A stretch of 64,000 nt of DNA from Selaginella moellendorffii (lineage: Eukaryota; Streptophyta; Lycopodiopsida; Selaginellales; Selaginellaceae): contig NW_003314406.1 of the NCBI RefSeq assembly GCF_000143415.4, positions 143,007 through 207,006 of the forward strand. The letters are read 5' to 3'. Position numbers and translations under genes: made by a program. The stretch's first letter is position 1. Every line of letters begins with the position of its first letter. This document shows, piece by piece, positions 46,554 through 58,401 of the stretch. The notes beneath the pieces are model-generated. The model was not told where the DNA came from and searched no databases. It saw only the letters and a list, made by a program, of their open reading frames with translations.

Positions 46554-46880
46554 CAAACAAGATATGGGAGCTTTGAGTTTCTGGTGATGCCCTTTAGGCT
46601 GTGCAATACACCAGCAATGTTTTCAGTGTTGATGAACCACATATTTGTACCCTATGTAGATCACTTCGTAGTCGTCTATATTGATGACATCCTGATCTAT
46701 AGGGAGACGCTAGAGGAGCATGCCGAACACTTGACGAAGGTGTTTGAGAAACTAAAGGAACACAAGCTGTATGCTAAAGAGAGCAAATGTGACTTTGCTC
46801 AACAAGAGGTAAAGTTTCTCGGGCATGTGGTGGGTAAGGATGGGCTCAAAGTGGACCCTGAGAAGGTCCAAGCGATCTAG
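46554..46880 (+). pseudogene. Host chromovirus reverse transcriptase, C-terminal half
   Basis: Contains FEFLVMPF, the catalytic YIDD box (VVVYIDDILIY, about 46672-46704) and FLGHVVGKDGLKVDP. The N-terminal part, including the first catalytic Asp region, is missing. A TAG at 46878 ends the open stretch and the frame continues beyond it. Confidence 0.85.
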
Positions 46881-47142
46881 GAATGGGAGCGACTATCAAA
46901 TGTACATGAGTTGAGGACATTTTTGGGGCTATGCAACTACTATCAAAAGTTTATTAAACATTATTCGAGAGTAGCACTACTCTTAATGGACCAAATGGGT
47001 AAAAGAAAGATGGTATGGACAGCGGAATGCGAGGTGGTATTTGTCCACCTCAAAGGGAAGTTGAGGAAGACCCCCGTGTTGGCGTTACCCGACTTTGGTA
47101 AGGACTTTAAGGTAGAGACAGATGCTTTGGACTTTGCATTGG
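46881..47142 (+). pseudogene. Host chromovirus RT connection and RNase H start
   Basis: Starts with LRTFLGLCNYYQKFI and reaches the first RNase H motif (VETDALDFAL), where the Cassandra element is inserted at 47143. The RNase H domain resumes at about 54829. Confidence 0.8.
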
Positions 47143-47630
47143 TGTAAGCTCCTGAATTTGGACTTCCCGGGAGGTCACCCAGCCCAGTATTATTCAAACC
47201 CAAGGACACTTAACCTCAAATATCCCAAGACCCTTAACCGATTGGAAAAGGGGGTGCACTCTTATTTATGGGCCCTTTCCCTCTATATTTGAACCCCATG
47301 GACCGTTTCTTGAGTCGTTCCTTTTGGTTGCTTACAATCCACCACGCTTCCCTGCAAGTTCACGCCCTCGTGAACGGAAGCTGAGAGCCGCAGCTCTCCC
47401 GAGGGGTCGAGCCCAGTGGGAGCAAACTAGACCAGCCAGATGTCAATCAACATGTGGTGTGATTCCCCTAAGCCAACCAATAGAGTCAGACTTAAGACCC
47501 CTCTAATACCAAATGTAAGCTCCTGAATTTGGACTTCCCAGGAAGTCACCCAGCCCAGTATTATTCAAACCCAAGGACACTTAACCCCAAATATCCCAAG
47601 ACCCTTAACCGATTAGAAAAGGGGGTGCAT

Positions 47631-49223
47631 GTAAGAGACTAATTTTTCCATTTTACTTTAGTCACTTAACCACACCTCCGACCACTTGGAGGAGTCTCAT
47701 TCACCACCTCCACAAGTCCCAGTTAGGACTTGGGGCTTGCTAGCCCCGAGAATGGCATCCATGCCACTCAACCTTTGCACTTGGTCTAAGTGCTCCACGT
47801 GTCTGATCCCATGATCGACACCCCAAGGTACCACCGACATATCGGCCCGTTACACTAAGGCCATACCTATTCACCTTGGTCACACCGGTGGTCTAACACC
47901 ACCTACATTGCAATCCCATCTCTCATAGACTAGGCCATCCATCGATGAGTGATCATCCCAGATCCACTCCTTAGCATCCTTAGGATGCTCGTAGACTTAG
48001 GGAATAACCTTCCTAAATATCTCTTCTCCGGTCCCCACCAAGTCCCTCTCTGTCGATGGCTGTGTTCACCAACACTGCCACTGGATCAAGGCCCGCAGAC
48101 CCGACCTCTAAGTTCAACTGTCCTCTGGGACTTCCTCACTGGATGACCGTGTCCTTTGTCACCACACCAGAGGGCTACTCCTCTTCCTTTCCACAGTCTG
48201 GGACTTTGGGACAACATTTCGGAACACCGTGGCCTTACACAAGCCTCATGGGTACTTTCCCCGCCTTTCGCCTTTAGGTGCTCTAGCCATGGGCTTAGAG
48301 CGAGGTTCCATTGAGCCACGATAGGTATCCAAGTAGGTAGTGCCACCCACACTTGGACTGGGAGCATCGGCCAGTCGATCTCCCGGGGGAACTAGAGCCG
48401 GCTCTTGAACACTTCACCAAGCTACCCCGCTTGTCGGTTTGTGTTCACTCTAGTCTTGGACTTCCCAGTGGGCAACTCATCACCCAACACTGGGTCCGGC
48501 CTTCCTGGGCCAAACTGGCCTTTCCTGGCCAAACTGGCTCCACTGCAGTCCTCCCCCTACTATACTTTTGGAGCTCACCAAACCCCCTAGGGTCTGGGAA
48601 ACGAACGCTTTGGGCTTTCACCCTCTCAGACTCGGACTCGGACTCGAACTCAGACTCGGACTCGGACTCGGACTCGGACTCGGACTCGGTCTCGGCCTCG
48701 GCCTTGGTCTTGGTCTCGGTCTCGGTCTCAGTCTCGGTCTCAGTCCCGGTCTCGGTCTCGACTTCGGACTCCATCTCGGACTCCATCTCAGGTCCATCTC
48801 GGACTCCATCTCGAACTCCATCTCGGGTCCATCTCGGACTCCATCTCGGGTCCATCTCGGACTCCATCTCGGGTCCATCTCGGACTCCATCTCGGACTCC
48901 ATCTCGGACTCCATCTCGGACTCCATCTCGGGTCCATCTCGGACTCCATCTCGGACTCCATCTCGGACTCCATCTCAGGTCCATCTCGGACACTTCCACG
49001 TGTCATGTGTTAGTCCTTTTTGGGTCCCTTTTTGGAGCCTCGCTTATGGCTCGCTTCGTGGTCATTCCTCAAACACTTTGTTAGGGGTTCCACTCCCGCT
49101 CCCGACCTTTCAAGGTGGAGCTTTTAGTCCAAACGTGTTACGCTCGTTTGGCTTTCACTTCGGCCACTACCACGTGGCGCCCCTCCGGCTCCACTTTGGG
49201 GCCTAGGGATTTTGTGTCTCACA
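47631..49223 (-). repeat. LTR of copy 2, left (3' LTR)
   Basis: TGTAAGAGAC...GTGTCTCACA. The array at about 48628-48995 is shorter than in copy 1. Long reading frames inside it are products of the repeat. Confidence 0.9.
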
Positions 49224-52200
49224 ACTCCACCACCTATAGACGAAGTTCGATATCCTCATCGAACGGTAAAACCTTTCATAAAGTAACACCCGCATGTGTT
49301 ACCATTTCCATCCTTGGCACCCAGCCAATATCTGTCTATGGTTTGATACCAAAGGCTCACCATGCCTTGTCCATCCTCTAAGGAGCATAACCTCTCCAAC
49401 TTAGAGGCTCATTTGACCACTTGTGGTGGTTCTCTCCTTTTATTGGTTTAGTTCTCACTAAACCTGTTAGAGACACCTTCTCTAACTCGATCCCACTACT
49501 CGTTCTCGAGTGGTCTCACTTTCCAGTGATATAACCCTTGCACTTTGGAACTTTTAATTCTAACTTCTTGAAGTCAATTTCCTAGGTATCTCCGACACTT
49601 CACATTGCACATATTGTGCAACTCCACTTCCTCATCCTAGGAAGTTCTCCACTTGAGGGCACCATCATCCTTTGTTCGATTTCATGCCACTTTTGGGCAT
49701 TGAGTTCCAGTTATCATATTTTGTGCTAGGGCTGCCCACGGCCCTATCTTTTGGCTACTTTGCCGCTCCCTCACTTGGAGCTTTTACTTCGCCAAATTGG
49801 AGCACTTAGGAATCCATCCTTGGAAGTCCACTTCCTTCCTCACAAGCCGTTAGCATCAAACACATTAGTGTTCCTTGGCTAACTTTGCCATTTGGATCCC
49901 TTCCATTAAATTCCATGGCCCAAACTTGGCCACTAGTCCTTTGCTCCTATCCTTGATTGTTGCACCCAGCAACATAGGATCGCTACCTCCATTTTTGAGG
50001 TATCCTTTCGGTTCTATAGCAAAGACTCTTCTTTGCCAAGTCCGGAGGATGTTCACCCCTAGTATGTCTCTTTAGCATCTTCTGCTATGGGCTCTATCCA
50101 CGGCCCAACTTCGTGACCCTCCCATGGGTCTCTTATAAAGACTACCTTCCTTGGACTCACTATGCCATCGCATGGACATAGTTTATTTCCCTTAGGTGCT
50201 CTTCCCACTTGGTCATCATGACCAAGCCACACCACTTTAAACAGTTCAATTTCAACATTTTGAACCAGGAACTTCATTCCTTAGCCAACCAAGGACCTTG
50301 TCCTTATTTGGCCATAAGATCACCTAGTGATCTCACCTTGGCATCTTAACAGAGTTGCCAAGAGGTACTTGGTCTTCTAGACCTTCAAGTTGTTGACTAT
50401 AACCCCGGGGGCATCCCCCACACTTGGCAGTGCACCCAAGCCAGCCCTTACAGCCAAGGGTTCATAGCAACTGAGATTAGGTGTCCCCATCTCACTCACC
50501 ACGTCCTTGGTGCCACTTGCACCAAAGCGTTCAAGTTAGATATGCCGAGCTTTCACACTAAGCAATCTAACTGTGCATCACGACTCCGAGGCATCCCTCG
50601 CTTGGCGGTGTGCCCAAACCAGTCTCCCCACTGAGAGTCCATGACCACCGAAATATGAGTGTCCTTATATTCCAAACCATCACCACGCCCTAGTGATTTG
50701 GGACTCGAACCCAAGCACTAAAGGGTCGGGACTCGAACCCAACCTCCGTATATGCATCTACGGACGGCATCTCACAGGATGCCTGGCGTGACTCCCCACG
50801 CCGGTGCACCAACTTATACTTAAAGCACGCTACAGATCACAGCTTAGGAACCTGGTTCCTCCACACTGCCAAGTCCCCTCACTTGACAAGTCTGTGATCA
50901 TGCATGGACTCCTCCATGCTTGGCCCCACGGCCCATCTTTTTTGAGGTTATCACCTTCAACTAGGGTATTTGTTCCCCCGTCTTGCCAATCTCACTTGGC
51001 AAGTCCTCCGACCACTGTAACATGGTTCCTGCATAAGCGTGAAAGTCCTTGACCATTGACTTTCGTTCAAAGTCCTCTCTTTGAACACTCGGGAACTACT
51101 TCCTTAACCTTGATAGCCTTGCCTCATGGCAAGCTTCAAGACCACACTTCTGCTGTGCCACTCTGATTTTGCGTGTTCCATGAACCATTTACACTTGGCC
51201 TTTCTAGGTACTAAGCTACCTAGAATCATCTTTGGGAACCTTGAAGGAACTCTGTCCCTTAGCTTGCTAAGGCCTCCCTTTTTGCAAGCTTTATAATTGC
51301 CATATAGTCTAACATGGACAATTCCATATTTTAGACTCTCCATGGCATCACGGTTGCTAGCAACAACATCCTCGAGCACCCACTTGATTCTCCACTCCCA
51401 ACTTGCATAACCACTGTTGGATATGCCTTTCGATTTCTATGGTTCAGTTCCATCCTAATACTACTTGCCTTTTCGCCCCATATGTTTCCTTTGGTTATTC
51501 TTCTCCAGACTAGGAGGATAGCTTTGCACATTTTACCATGCCTTAGCAAGTATTCTTAGGGATGAACCTACCTGATAGCCTAGGGAGTGGTTCCTCAATC
51601 TTGGGCATGCTCACCTTATAATCCCACACATCGGGATTAATGTTGCTGCTTATGGGCTTTTACATGCCCATCACTAGCCTTGCTAAAATTCCATTTTTGG
51701 CTTTGTCCAATTCGGGCAGACAGTCTTCTCCTGTCTCCACAACCTTGGACATTTGGATAGCACCTACTATCCATCATTCACTAGAGACTTAGTCCTTTGG
51801 GCCTTATCTATTGCCCTTGCGACACGAAACACCACCTCCTGGTGTTCTAGAGTGTTTGGGTGTCCCAATGATGGCCTCCTGACAATGAGCATTCCCGTTT
51901 ATGACATTGACTTACTATATCACAACATAAGCAATTTATCCCCCGTAAGGGTATATCTAACTTCCTTATGCCATTAAGAAGTCTTGGGTAGCTACCTTCT
52001 ACCCATTTAACCAATTATTTTGCACCTCTTGCTTAGTTGCCCCATAGTTGTCAAGTCCTACAACTCATTGCTTGGTGCTTCCACACCTCCATCATTATCT
52101 GGGTCACCACACTCCAACCGCATGCCTTCCAGCTTAGGCTATGCTATTCCCATTTCCATTGGGATTCCTTTGGAAGGGGTTCTCATGAACCCGCCAACTT

Positions 52201-53266
52201 GACCTCAAGGTAGCACGCCTTGGCATCTTTGGTGTCTCCACACCATCGGCTCCACGAGCCTACTTTTATGACACTTCTTACTTGTGTCTAGGTATTTTTG
52301 CCAAGACTAATATGGTTGTTCCTTATGCCAATTATCCATTAGCACTACAAAATAGAGTTCATGCACAATTTTGTGTCAAAGTTGTTTCCTTCCGGAAAAG
52401 TCTTTCCCACGACTTTAGCATGGCACCTTCTGCCATCAATGAGATACAACTGCTCTCATGCTTGGATCTCAAGATCCTCCTCATACTTCGTGGGGCACCA
52501 GACACCTCAGTCCAAATGCTTTCCTCAAGCCCTTAGGATTTTTCCTTGACTCTATTGGAGTCATTCAACCTTTTGGACTTTGTTAATCCGACGACGTATG
52601 ATGTCCTACTTTGGAGGTGCTGGCTCACTAGAATACAACTCCTTGTATTCATGTCCTACTCACAAGGACCATATTTTGCAAGTGTTACTCCAACACTTGA
52701 TGATTTTCTTAGGGCTAACCTTTGCCCCCTTAGGACTACTTATCCATGTGATGAGAATAGCAACTCATCTTTAAGTACACCCTCAACTCCTTGGGTTGTT
52801 CCAGCATTTATTAGAGGTAGCCCCGGCCACCATTTCAAGGACCGGTGTCCTCTTCTGTATTTGACCTCCCACGGTCAACAATTCCGGTCTCAAATTTATG
52901 AGTACCAGCCTCAACCATATAAGGGTAATCTTGTGACTCCTTTATTGTTTTGGAGTCTGCATCTTTCCCGTGATCCCAACTATGGTTGTTTACCACAACT
53001 ACATTAGCTCATTTGCTGCGTCAAACGCTCATCTGGATCACATCCTCAGCTCTCTGAGGAAACCCTTATACTGTTCCCAAGATCCCAAAGTCATTCCATT
53101 ATTGGCCCTTTTCTATCCACCACCTCACCTATAAGTTCACACATGAACTGTAATGGAGAGCCATGTCTTCTTGACCTGCTACTCCTCAAGGATAGACCCA
53201 CTCTTGGGACCTTCCGATGCCAACACCAGTGGTGATATACTTGAACACCAATAATAGTCGGACTAA
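49224..53266 (-). other. Non-coding interior of copy 2
   Basis: Closely parallels 25707-29792 base by base, with scattered substitutions and small indels. No retroelement gene was seen. Confidence 0.7.
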
Positions 53267-53287
53267 GGAACAGCTCCGATACCAAGT

Positions 53288-54383
53288 TGTAAGAGACTAA
53301 TTTTTCCATTTTACTTTAGTCACTTAACCACACCTCCGACCACTTGGAGGAGTCTCATTCACCACCTCCATAAGTCCCAGTTAGGACTTTGGGCTTGCTA
53401 GCCCCGAGAATGGCATCCATGCCACTCAACCCTTGCACTTGGTCTTAGTGCTCCACGTGTCCGATCCCATGATCGACACCCCAAGGTACCACCGACATAT
53501 CGGCCCGTTACGCTGAGGCCATACCTATTCACCTTAGTCACACCGGTGGTCCAACACCACCTACATTGCAATCCCATCTCTCATAGACTAGGCCATCCAT
53601 CGATGAGTGATCATCCCAGATCCACTCCTTAGCATCCTTAGGATGCTCATAGACTTAGGGAATAACCTTCCCAAATATCTCTTCTCCGGTCCCCACCAAG
53701 TCCCTCTCTGTCGATGGCCGTGTTCACCAACACTGCCACTGGATCAAGGCCCGCAGGCCCGACCTCTAAGTCCAATTGTCCTCTGGGACTTCCTCACTGG
53801 ATGACTGTGTCCTTTGTCACCACACCAGAGGGCTACTCCTCTTCCTTTCCACAGTCTGGGACTTTGGGATAACATTTCGGAACACCGTGGCCTTACGCAA
53901 GCCTCATGGGTACTTTCCCCGCCTTTCGCCTTTAGGTGCTCTAGCCATGGGCTTAGAGCGAGGTTCCATTGAGCCACGACAGGTATCCAAGTAGGTAGTG
54001 CCACCCACACTTGGACTGGGAGCATCGGCCAGTCGATCTCCCGGGGGAACTAGAGCCGGCTCTTGAACACTTCACTAAGCTACCCCGCTTGTCGGTTTGT
54101 GTTCACTCTAGTCTTGGACTTCCCAGTGGGCAACTCATCACCCAACACTGGGTCCGGCCTTCCTGGGCCAAACTGGCCTTTCCTGGCCAAATTGGCTCCA
54201 CTGCAGTCCTCCCCCTACTATACTTTTGGAGCTCACCAAACCCCCCAGGGTCTGGGAGACGAACGCTTTGGGCTTTCACCCTCTCAGACTCGGACTCGGA
54301 CTTGAACTCGGACTCGGACACGGACTTGGACTCGGACTCGGGCTCGGTCTCGGCCTCGGCCTTGGTCTCGGTCTCGGTCCCGA

Positions 54384-54415
<32 letters not shown>

Positions 54416-54741
54416 CCGGTCTCGGTCTTGACTTCGGACTCCATCTCGGACTCCATCTCGGGTCCATCTCGGACTCCATCTCGGACTCCATCTCAGGTCC
54501 ATCTCGGACACTTCCACGTGTCATGTGTTAGTCCTTTTTGGGTCCCTTTTTGGAGCCTCGCTTATGGCTCGCTTCGTGGTCATTCCTCAAGCACTTTGTT
54601 AGGGGTTCCACTCCCACTCCCGACCTTTCAAGGTGGAGCTTTTAGTCCAAACGTGTTACGCTCGTTTGGCTTTCGCTTCGGCCACTACCACGTGGCGCCC
54701 CTCCGGCTCCACTTTGGGGCCTAGGGATTTTGTGTCTCACA
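53288..54741 (-). repeat. LTR of copy 2, right (5' LTR)
   Basis: Same ends as the left LTR. The array at 54286-54510 is the shortest of the four examined. It is adjacent to the primer-binding site on its left. Confidence 0.9.
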
Positions 54742-54828
54742 GTGCACTCTTGTTCATGGGCCCTTTCCCTCTATATTTGAACCCCATGGACCGTTTCTCG
54801 AGTCGTTCCCTTTGGTTGCTTACAGTTG

Positions 54829-54922
54829 GGTGCAGTTTTGAAGCAAGACAACCATCCAATGGCGTTCTTCTTGAAGAAGTTGGACTCAGCGAAAGTGGCC
54901 TGCCCACAAGAAGGAATTATTT
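54829..54922 (+). pseudogene. Host chromovirus RNase H, middle piece
   Basis: Continues the RNase H domain after the Cassandra element (GAVLKQDNHPMAFFLKKL) and is cut at 54923 by a solo Cassandra LTR. Confidence 0.75.
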
Positions 54923-55116
54923 TGTAAGCAACCAAAGGGAACGACTTGAGAGACGATCCATGGGGTTCAAATATAGAGGGAAATGGCCCATGAACAAGAG
55001 TGCATCCCCTTTTCCAATCGGTTAAGGGTCTTGGGATATTTGGGGTTAAGCGTCCTTGGGTTTGAATAGTACTGGGCTGGGTGACCTCCCGGGAAGTCCA
55101 AACTCAGGAGCTTACA
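54923..55116 (+). mobile_element. Solo Cassandra LTR, TATTT duplication
   Basis: 194 bp, TGTAAGCAACC...GGAGCTTACA, in plus orientation, flanked by TATTT at 54918-54922 and 55117-55121. The 5S-like segment reads GTTAAGCGTCCTTGG..GTGACCTCCCGGGAAGTCC. No interior or second LTR, so it formed by LTR-LTR recombination. Confidence 0.88.
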
Positions 55117-55658
55117 TATTTGTGGTGGTCAAGGCGCTTAAGAAGTGGCGACACTACCTTGGGAGGCACTTCAAAGTTTACATGGACAATGTGGCAACAA
55201 AACATTTCTTGTCGCAGCCCGACCTAAGAGGGAAACAGGGTTGGTGGGGCAATGCTTTGGCCGAGTATGATTACGAGATTTTGTAAAAGCTTGGGAAGAG
55301 CAATATCGTGGCAGATGCTCTAAGTCAAAAAGCAAGCTTGAAGTTAGCAGCATCTAGTGCGACAGCAACCTTTTGGGATGATGTGTGGACAACATATGAG
55401 AACAATGGTCTAGCACAAGAAGTGTTGCTAAGGAACCTAGAGGCCTAGGAAGCTCACAAGAGAGGTGAGCTGCCAATGGAAGAGAAAACAAGCTATATAG
55501 AACACAATGGACTTATCTTTATAAACAAACGAGGGTGTATGTTCTAGAAGGGGAACTAAGGAAGGTAGCCTTAGAAGAGTGTCATGAGAGACCTCTTGCA
55601 GGATATGGCGGAGTGCCCAAGACAATGGGCTTATTCAATAGGAAGTATCACTAGTTAG
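55117..55658 (+). pseudogene. Host chromovirus RNase H end and integrase N-terminal region
   Basis: Contains VVVKALKKWRHYLGRHFKVY (end of RNase H), SNIVADALS, and the linker to integrase. Several stops, among them TAA at about 55284, break the frame. It is cut at 55664 by another solo Cassandra LTR, just before the integrase HHCC zinc site is completed. Confidence 0.75.
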
Positions 55659-55663
55659 ATATG

Positions 55664-55857
55664 TGTAAGCTCCTGAGTTTGGACTTCCCGGGAGGTCACC
55701 CAGCCCAGTACTATTCAAACCCAAGGACGCTTAACCCCAAATATCCCAAGACCCTTAACCGATTGGAAAAGGGGGTGCACTCTTGTTCATAGGCCTTTTC
55801 CCTCTATATTTGAACCCCATGGATCGTCTCTCGAGTCGTTCTCTTTGGTTGCTTACA
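55664..55857 (-). mobile_element. Solo Cassandra LTR, ATATG duplication
   Basis: 194 bp in minus orientation, TGTAAGCTCCTG...GGTTGCTTACA, with ATATG at 55659-55663 and 55858-55862. Inserted in the integrase zinc-binding region. Confidence 0.88.
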
Positions 55858-56268
55858 ATATGGCTAAGGATGTCCAAGACTATGTAAAGACATGTCCAAC
55901 ATGTCAGCAGGTCAAAGTTATGATTAAGGTTAGTGGGGGCTTGTTAGAAAGCATCCTAATTCCAGATCGTCCTTAGAAATAACTTACGATGGACTTCATC
56001 ATGGGACTCCCCCCAAGTGAGAGATTTGATGCAATATTCGTGGTGGTAGACCGATTTTCGAAGATGGCATATTTCATACCCACCACAACATAAATGGATG
56101 CAAAAGGTGTGGCAAAGTTGTTGTTCAAACAAGTGGTTCAAGTGCGAGGAAGGCCAGAGGAGATCATCTCAGATCGAGATAAGATATTCATTAGTATGTT
56201 TTTGAGAACTCTCCTGGAACAGTATTGCACCAAGTTGAAATTCAGCACAGCCTATCACCCACAGACAG

Positions 56269-56315
56269 GTATTGGGTATTAAGTCAAGTTGGATGGCAGT
56301 AACACTTCTTGATAG
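56269..56315 (+). other. 47-bp intron-like insertion in integrase
   Basis: GTATTGGG...CTTGATAG, carrying stop codons, exactly between two conserved integrase codon halves. Its size equals the common intron size of host genes here. Confidence 0.65.
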
Positions 56316-56733
56316 ATGGACAAACGGAAAGGGTGAATAGGCAATTGGAGGATTATTTGCGATGCTATGTCTCCGGAGACCACACTAATTGGGTAAGTCA
56401 TTTGGGACTTGCGAAAATGTGCTATAACAACTCACCACACTCGAGTATTGGGGTGAGTCCATGGGAAGTCATTAATGGGCAAGCTATTGAAAGTCTTGTG
56501 GAACTCGGCGTGGCCGAGTATCATGGTGAGTTACCCGCAGTGGAGGCGTTCATGGTAGAAAGACTCAATATTTGGAATTTAGTAAGGGATTCCTTGGAAC
56601 AGGCTTAACAAAGGCAAACCAAGGACGCGAACCAGAAGTGCCGGGATGTAGAGTTTCAAGCTGGGGAGAAGGTGTGGCTGAACACCAAGAACTTTAGGCT
56701 ACCAAGTGGGATCAGCCAGAAATTGACCCAAAG

Positions 56734-56784
56734 GTAAAATGTATGTATTCCTGGAAATGAACTAATCTTGAGTTCCTTAAGTAG
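56734..56784 (+). other. 51-bp intron-like insertion in integrase
   Basis: GTAAAATG...TTAAGTAG with a GAACTAATC branch-like sequence about 25 bases before the acceptor. It splits an Arg codon just before FAGPYE. Confidence 0.65.
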
Positions 56785-56867
56785 GTTTGCGGGGCCTTAC
56801 GAGATTGAGGCACGAATCAGTAAAGTGGCTTACCGCCTCTGACTTCCTTGAGAGATGGGGAAGATGC

Positions 56868-57064
56868 TATAAGCAATCAAAAAGAAGACTTGAGAGATGA
56901 TCCATGGGGTTCAAATATAAAGGGAAAGGGCCCATGAACAAGAGTGCACCCCGTTTTCCAATCGGTTAAAGGTCAAGCTTGGGGTATTTGGGGTTAAGCA
57001 TCCTTGGGTTTGAATAGTACTGGGTTGGGTGACCTCCCGGGAAATCCAAATTCAAGAGTTTACA
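56868..57064 (+). mobile_element. Solo Cassandra LTR, GATGC duplication
   Basis: 197 bp in plus orientation, more diverged than the others (starts TATAAGC and ends GTTTACA), flanked by GATGC at 56863-56867 and 57065-57069. It is probably the oldest of the four Cassandra insertions. Confidence 0.85.
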
Positions 57065-57310
57065 GATGCACCCAATATTCCATGTGAACTTACTCAAGCT
57101 ATACTTTGAGGATCCACTTCGCAAGGACTAAGTAAGACCTTTACTTGAGGTTATCTGAGAGGAAGAGGAATACAAAGTCGAGGCCATCCTCAATGCGCGC
57201 AAGAGTAAGCGACAAGGACGTGAGGTGAAGGAGTTCCATATGAAGTGGAAAGGATTTCTACACTGCGAAGCAACATGGGAACCAAAGGAAAATCTAGCAA
57301 ACGCATGAGA
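57065..57310 (+). pseudogene. Host chromovirus integrase tail with chromodomain
   Basis: After a short IHVNLLK-type segment, a chromodomain is visible at about 57167-57310: YKVEAILNARKSKRQGREVK, then FHMKWKGF and EATWEPKENL. Chromodomains bind methylated histone tails and steer integration to heterochromatin, and they define the chromovirus clade. A TGA at 57307 interrupts the last helix. Confidence 0.82.
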
Positions 57311-57751
57311 TCTAGTGGAGGAATTTCTGCAAGGAATAACTCTATATACTTATGCAAAGTTCAATTGAAGTATCAATTTGTGAAGTTGAGTCTGAAGGCA
57401 CGGTTAAAGTAATCTAATTAGCATGAGTTAGCTAAGTCGACCAAGCGTAGGAAACTACGCCCGACTCCCCACGGGAATGTCAAATCCATAGACGTATTCC
57501 ATGGAAGTTTGGTTCGAGTCCCAACCTCTAGTAAAGCAAGGTTGGGTTCAAATCCGAACCCTATACTAGGGCGTGGTGAGGGGAGGGGGGTAGGGACATC
57601 TATACTCCATTGTCATGGGCTCTTGGCCAGGGAGGCTAACTTAGGCACACCGCTAAGTGGGGGGATGCCCCTAAAGATATGGTTAACAAGTCGTAAGATT
57701 AAAAAGAGGTGTTCGATGTGGGCATCGAATCTCTTGTATGGGTGGTGCAAT
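57311..57751 (+). other. Host chromovirus 3' untranslated region
   Basis: No gene. Tract 57500-57600 resembles the interior of the non-coding elements in reverse complement. TATGGGTGGTGCAAT just before the LTR matches the corresponding site next to their 3' LTRs (TATGGGTGGTGGAGT), a likely plus-strand primer region. Confidence 0.6.
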
Positions 57752-58094
57752 TGTAAGGAACTGATTCCCCAAGGTGTCAAAGGCTAAAGGATCCCCGAAG
57801 GCACAACCAAAATGATAAAGAGTTCATCGAATGAGACCGAGTTTGAGATCGACACGAAGACTGAGTTCGAGACCGAGTTTGAGATTGAGTCCGAGACCAA
57901 CTCTGAGACCGAGTTCGAGACTGAGTCTGAGATCCAATATTGGGTCCGAGACCAAGTCCGAGATTGAGTTCGAGACCGAGTCCGAAATCGAGCCCGAAGT
58001 CGAGTCCGAGATCAAGTTCGAGACCGAGTCCAAATACTAATACAGGTCATGGGGTGAAAGCCCAAAGCATGTATCTCCTTGGGGGGGGGGGGGG

Positions 58095-58327
58095 TGTTAT
58101 GATTCGGCGCAAAAAGACAAAGATCTCGTTGCCCTAGACTATGCTACGCCACCTCTTGAGGTTCCTCACCACCCAACCACCCCCGAGCTACCTCAAAAGC
58201 TCCACTGCGCCGCCGCTCCACTGTGAGCCCTAGGGTAGGTTAAGTCCCTTACCCTAACATGCCTTAATATACCCTTGAGCCTCCCTTTGACCGACGTTGA
58301 CCACGTAGTCAAAGCTGGCGCCTAACA
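58095..58327 (-). repeat. Family-A LTR, left (3' LTR)
   Basis: 233 bp, TGTTATGATTCGG...GCGCCTAACA in plus-strand reading. Confidence 0.92.
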
Positions 58328-58401
58328 ATTCTTCCCCCCCAACAAAGTCCTTGTCCCAAGGACGAGTTGTACCGGTGATCACCCTTTCTGGGGAATCCTG
58401 C

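Larger units (their letters stand above)
47631..54741 (-). mobile_element. Large non-coding LTR retrotransposon (LARD-like), copy 2
   Basis: A 7,111-bp element in minus orientation inside the Cassandra 5' LTR, flanked by GTGCA (47626-47630, 54742-54746). LTRs are 47631-49223 (1,593 bp) and 53288-54741 (1,454 bp). Their length differs mainly in the CTCGGA-type arrays (about 48628-48995 and 54286-54510). The primer site (TTGGTATCGGAGCTGTTCC on the minus strand) is at about 53267-53285. The interior 49224-53266 has no protein gene. It belongs to the same family as 23847-31660, which has longer arrays. Confidence 0.88.
47143..54824 (-). mobile_element. Cassandra-type TRIM element, itself split by a 7.1-kb insertion
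   Basis: A short non-coding LTR element in minus orientation. The 3' LTR is 47143-47336 (194 bp), the interior 47337-47513, the primer site (TTTGGTATTAGAG on the minus strand) about 47501-47513, and the 5' LTR 47514-47630 plus 54747-54824. The LTRs begin TGTAAGC and end GCTTACA and hold the 3' half of a 5S rRNA-like sequence (AAGTCC.., CCAGTA, CTTGGGTTTGAA on the minus strand, about 47157-47220), the mark of Cassandra elements. The target duplication is ATTGG (47138-47142) against GTTGG (54825-54829), one base changed. It interrupts the RNase H domain of the host. Confidence 0.85.
55858..56867 (+). pseudogene. Host chromovirus integrase core, with two intron-like insertions
   Basis: DNA-joining enzyme. 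Visible are CPTCQQ of the zinc site, the first catalytic Asp region ([14 protein letters not shown]), [17 protein letters not shown] with the second Asp, YHPQT, and the ERVNRQLEDY region with the catalytic Glu. Two stretches absent from other Ty3 integrases, 56269-56315 (47 bp) and 56734-56784 (51 bp), begin GT and end AG, and their removal restores frame exactly. Stops at 55975 and 56092 and one at 56606 are further damage. The domain after it is cut by a solo Cassandra LTR at 56868. Confidence 0.82.

Noticed and set aside
55040-55105. Possible 5S rRNA gene
   Set aside because: Only the 3' half of 5S rRNA is recognisable and it lies in TGTAAGC...GCTTACA LTRs with target duplications, so it is the 5S-derived part of Cassandra elements.
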